Shown here: positions 4,849-5,362 of the stretch, piece by piece
Position numbering within the stretch: position 1 is the first letter of the stretch
Layout: each line of letters begins with the position of its first letter
DNA from: an uncultured Erysipelotrichaceae bacterium
GTDB lineage: Bacteria; Bacillota_I; Bacilli_A; RFN20; CAG-826
Assembly: GCA_900321535.1 (NCBI GenBank)
Contig: ONWJ01000088.1
Span: forward strand, 1 to 5,362
Direction: 5' to 3'
Length of the DNA stretch: 5,362 bases
Notes under the pieces: model-generated
What the model was told of the DNA's origin: nothing
The model's database searches: none
Seen by the model: only the letters and a program-made list of their open reading frames with translations
Made by a program: the position numbers and the translations under genes

Positions 4849-5362
4849 TCAATCGTCTATATGCTCAATCTCCCAGATGGTGTTTTCATCTAGCTTCATG
4901 GAAAGACTCATGATGTTACGTTCTAATCGCTCAGGAGAAGTGGTCGCGACAACCGGGTAAAGATTCATTTTCGATTGACCCATGTATGCTAAAACCAAAT
5001 CAGGCAGGCTGATATGAAGAATCTCAGCAATGCGATTTAGTTTATCTAAACGTGCAAGATTTCTTTCCGACAAATAAGCCTTTGTCGAACCTTCATCGAG
5101 AATAGAAAACGTGGAGGGGTCTTCGGGGCTGATTCGCCCTGATAAGAATCCTCTTCCTAATGGAGAATAAGAATAAAGAGGAATTTGGGTTTCGATTGCC
5201 CATCGTTGGGCATCTTTATCATCGCTCCAAGAAACGCAGCCCATGCCTCCCCCCCAAGGATCGTTCTCCCAAGGAATCAAGGTATAGTTATTGGAAATGG
5301 CTTTGGCTTCTGGATAACCAAGTTTTTTCGCCGTTTCATTGAATTTTTTGATGCGTGGCAAA
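4849..5362 (-). CDS. Aldo/keto reductase, C-terminal part
   Basis: The frame is open to the right edge, so the N-terminal part, including the catalytic Asp-Tyr-Lys-His tetrad region, is outside the window; the TTG at the edge need not be a start. The visible 170 residues carry typical C-terminal signatures of the family. These are the YSYSPLGRGFLSGR segment (about residues 63-76 of the visible part), a DLVLAYMGQ helix, and VVATTSPERLERNIMSL near the end, which corresponds to the nucleotide phosphate-binding region. Aldo/keto reductases are cytoplasmic NAD(P)H-dependent oxidoreductases acting on aldehydes, ketones or sugars; the substrate cannot be told from this portion. The frame ends with HIDD and TGA, only 16 bp from the tRNA gene that converges on it. 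No strong terminator for this strand is seen before the tRNA. Confidence 0.88.
   Translation of the reverse strand, partial: LPRIKKFNETAKKLGYPEAKAISNNYTLIPWENDPWGGGMGCVSWSDDKDAQRWAIETQIPLYSYSPLGRGFLSGRISPEDPSTFSILDEGSTKAYLSERNLARLDKLNRIAEILHISLPDLVLAYMGQSKMNLYPVVATTSPERLERNIMSLSMKLDENTIWEIEHIDD

Noticed and set aside
4625..4852. Minus-strand 75-codon frame across the tRNA
   Set aside because: It runs antisense through the tRNA gene and the feo terminator; such frames are a common false prediction over tRNAs.

Overview
The window looks like ordinary chromosomal DNA from a Bacillota-type (Firmicutes) bacterium of moderate to low G+C, perhaps near Erysipelotrichia or related Bacilli. The evidence is AGGAGG-type ribosome binding sites, TTGACA/TATAAT-type promoters, short intergenic regions with U-tract hairpin terminators, a tRNA with encoded CCA, and a feo operon of the type common in Bacillota (two FeoA, FeoB and a FeoB-associated Cys-rich protein). 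Trp is written TGG and TGA is used as a stop, so the standard bacterial code applies. Exact taxonomy cannot be read from the window.

Layout. (1) 1-369 (+) is the C-terminal part of a Gx transporter / heptaprenyl diphosphate synthase component I-type membrane protein. (2) 510-1082 (+) is a single-gene TetR-family regulator. It has a good promoter, and an imperfect palindrome over the -35 box may be its autoregulatory operator. (3) A hairpin at 1089-1141 serves as a shared terminator for the converging gene at 1143-1553 (-), which encodes an acidic 136-residue protein that I do not recognise. (4) The 130-bp divergent region 1554-1683 holds a weak promoter for the unknown gene, possibly giving a leaderless mRNA. 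It also holds a strong promoter with an inverted repeat over its -35 box for the iron operon. (5) 1684-4677 (+) is a four-gene ferrous iron uptake operon: feoA-like 1, feoA-like 2, feoB, and a small FeoB-associated Cys-rich membrane protein, ending at a hairpin terminator at 4689-4713. (6) 4756-4832 (+) is tRNA-Arg with anticodon TCG, under its own TATAAT promoter. (7) 4849-5362 (-) is the C-terminal part of an aldo/keto reductase that enters from the right edge.

How the genes work together. The Feo products form one system. FeoB is the GTPase-coupled inner-membrane Fe(II) transporter, the two FeoA proteins are small cytoplasmic SH3-like partners, and the Cys-rich single-pass protein probably acts beside FeoB at the membrane. 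The other genes are independent units with no visible functional link. I found no mobile element, CRISPR array, phage gene or clearly new multigene system. The best candidates for novelty are the unrecognised small protein at 1143-1553 and the two candidate operators.
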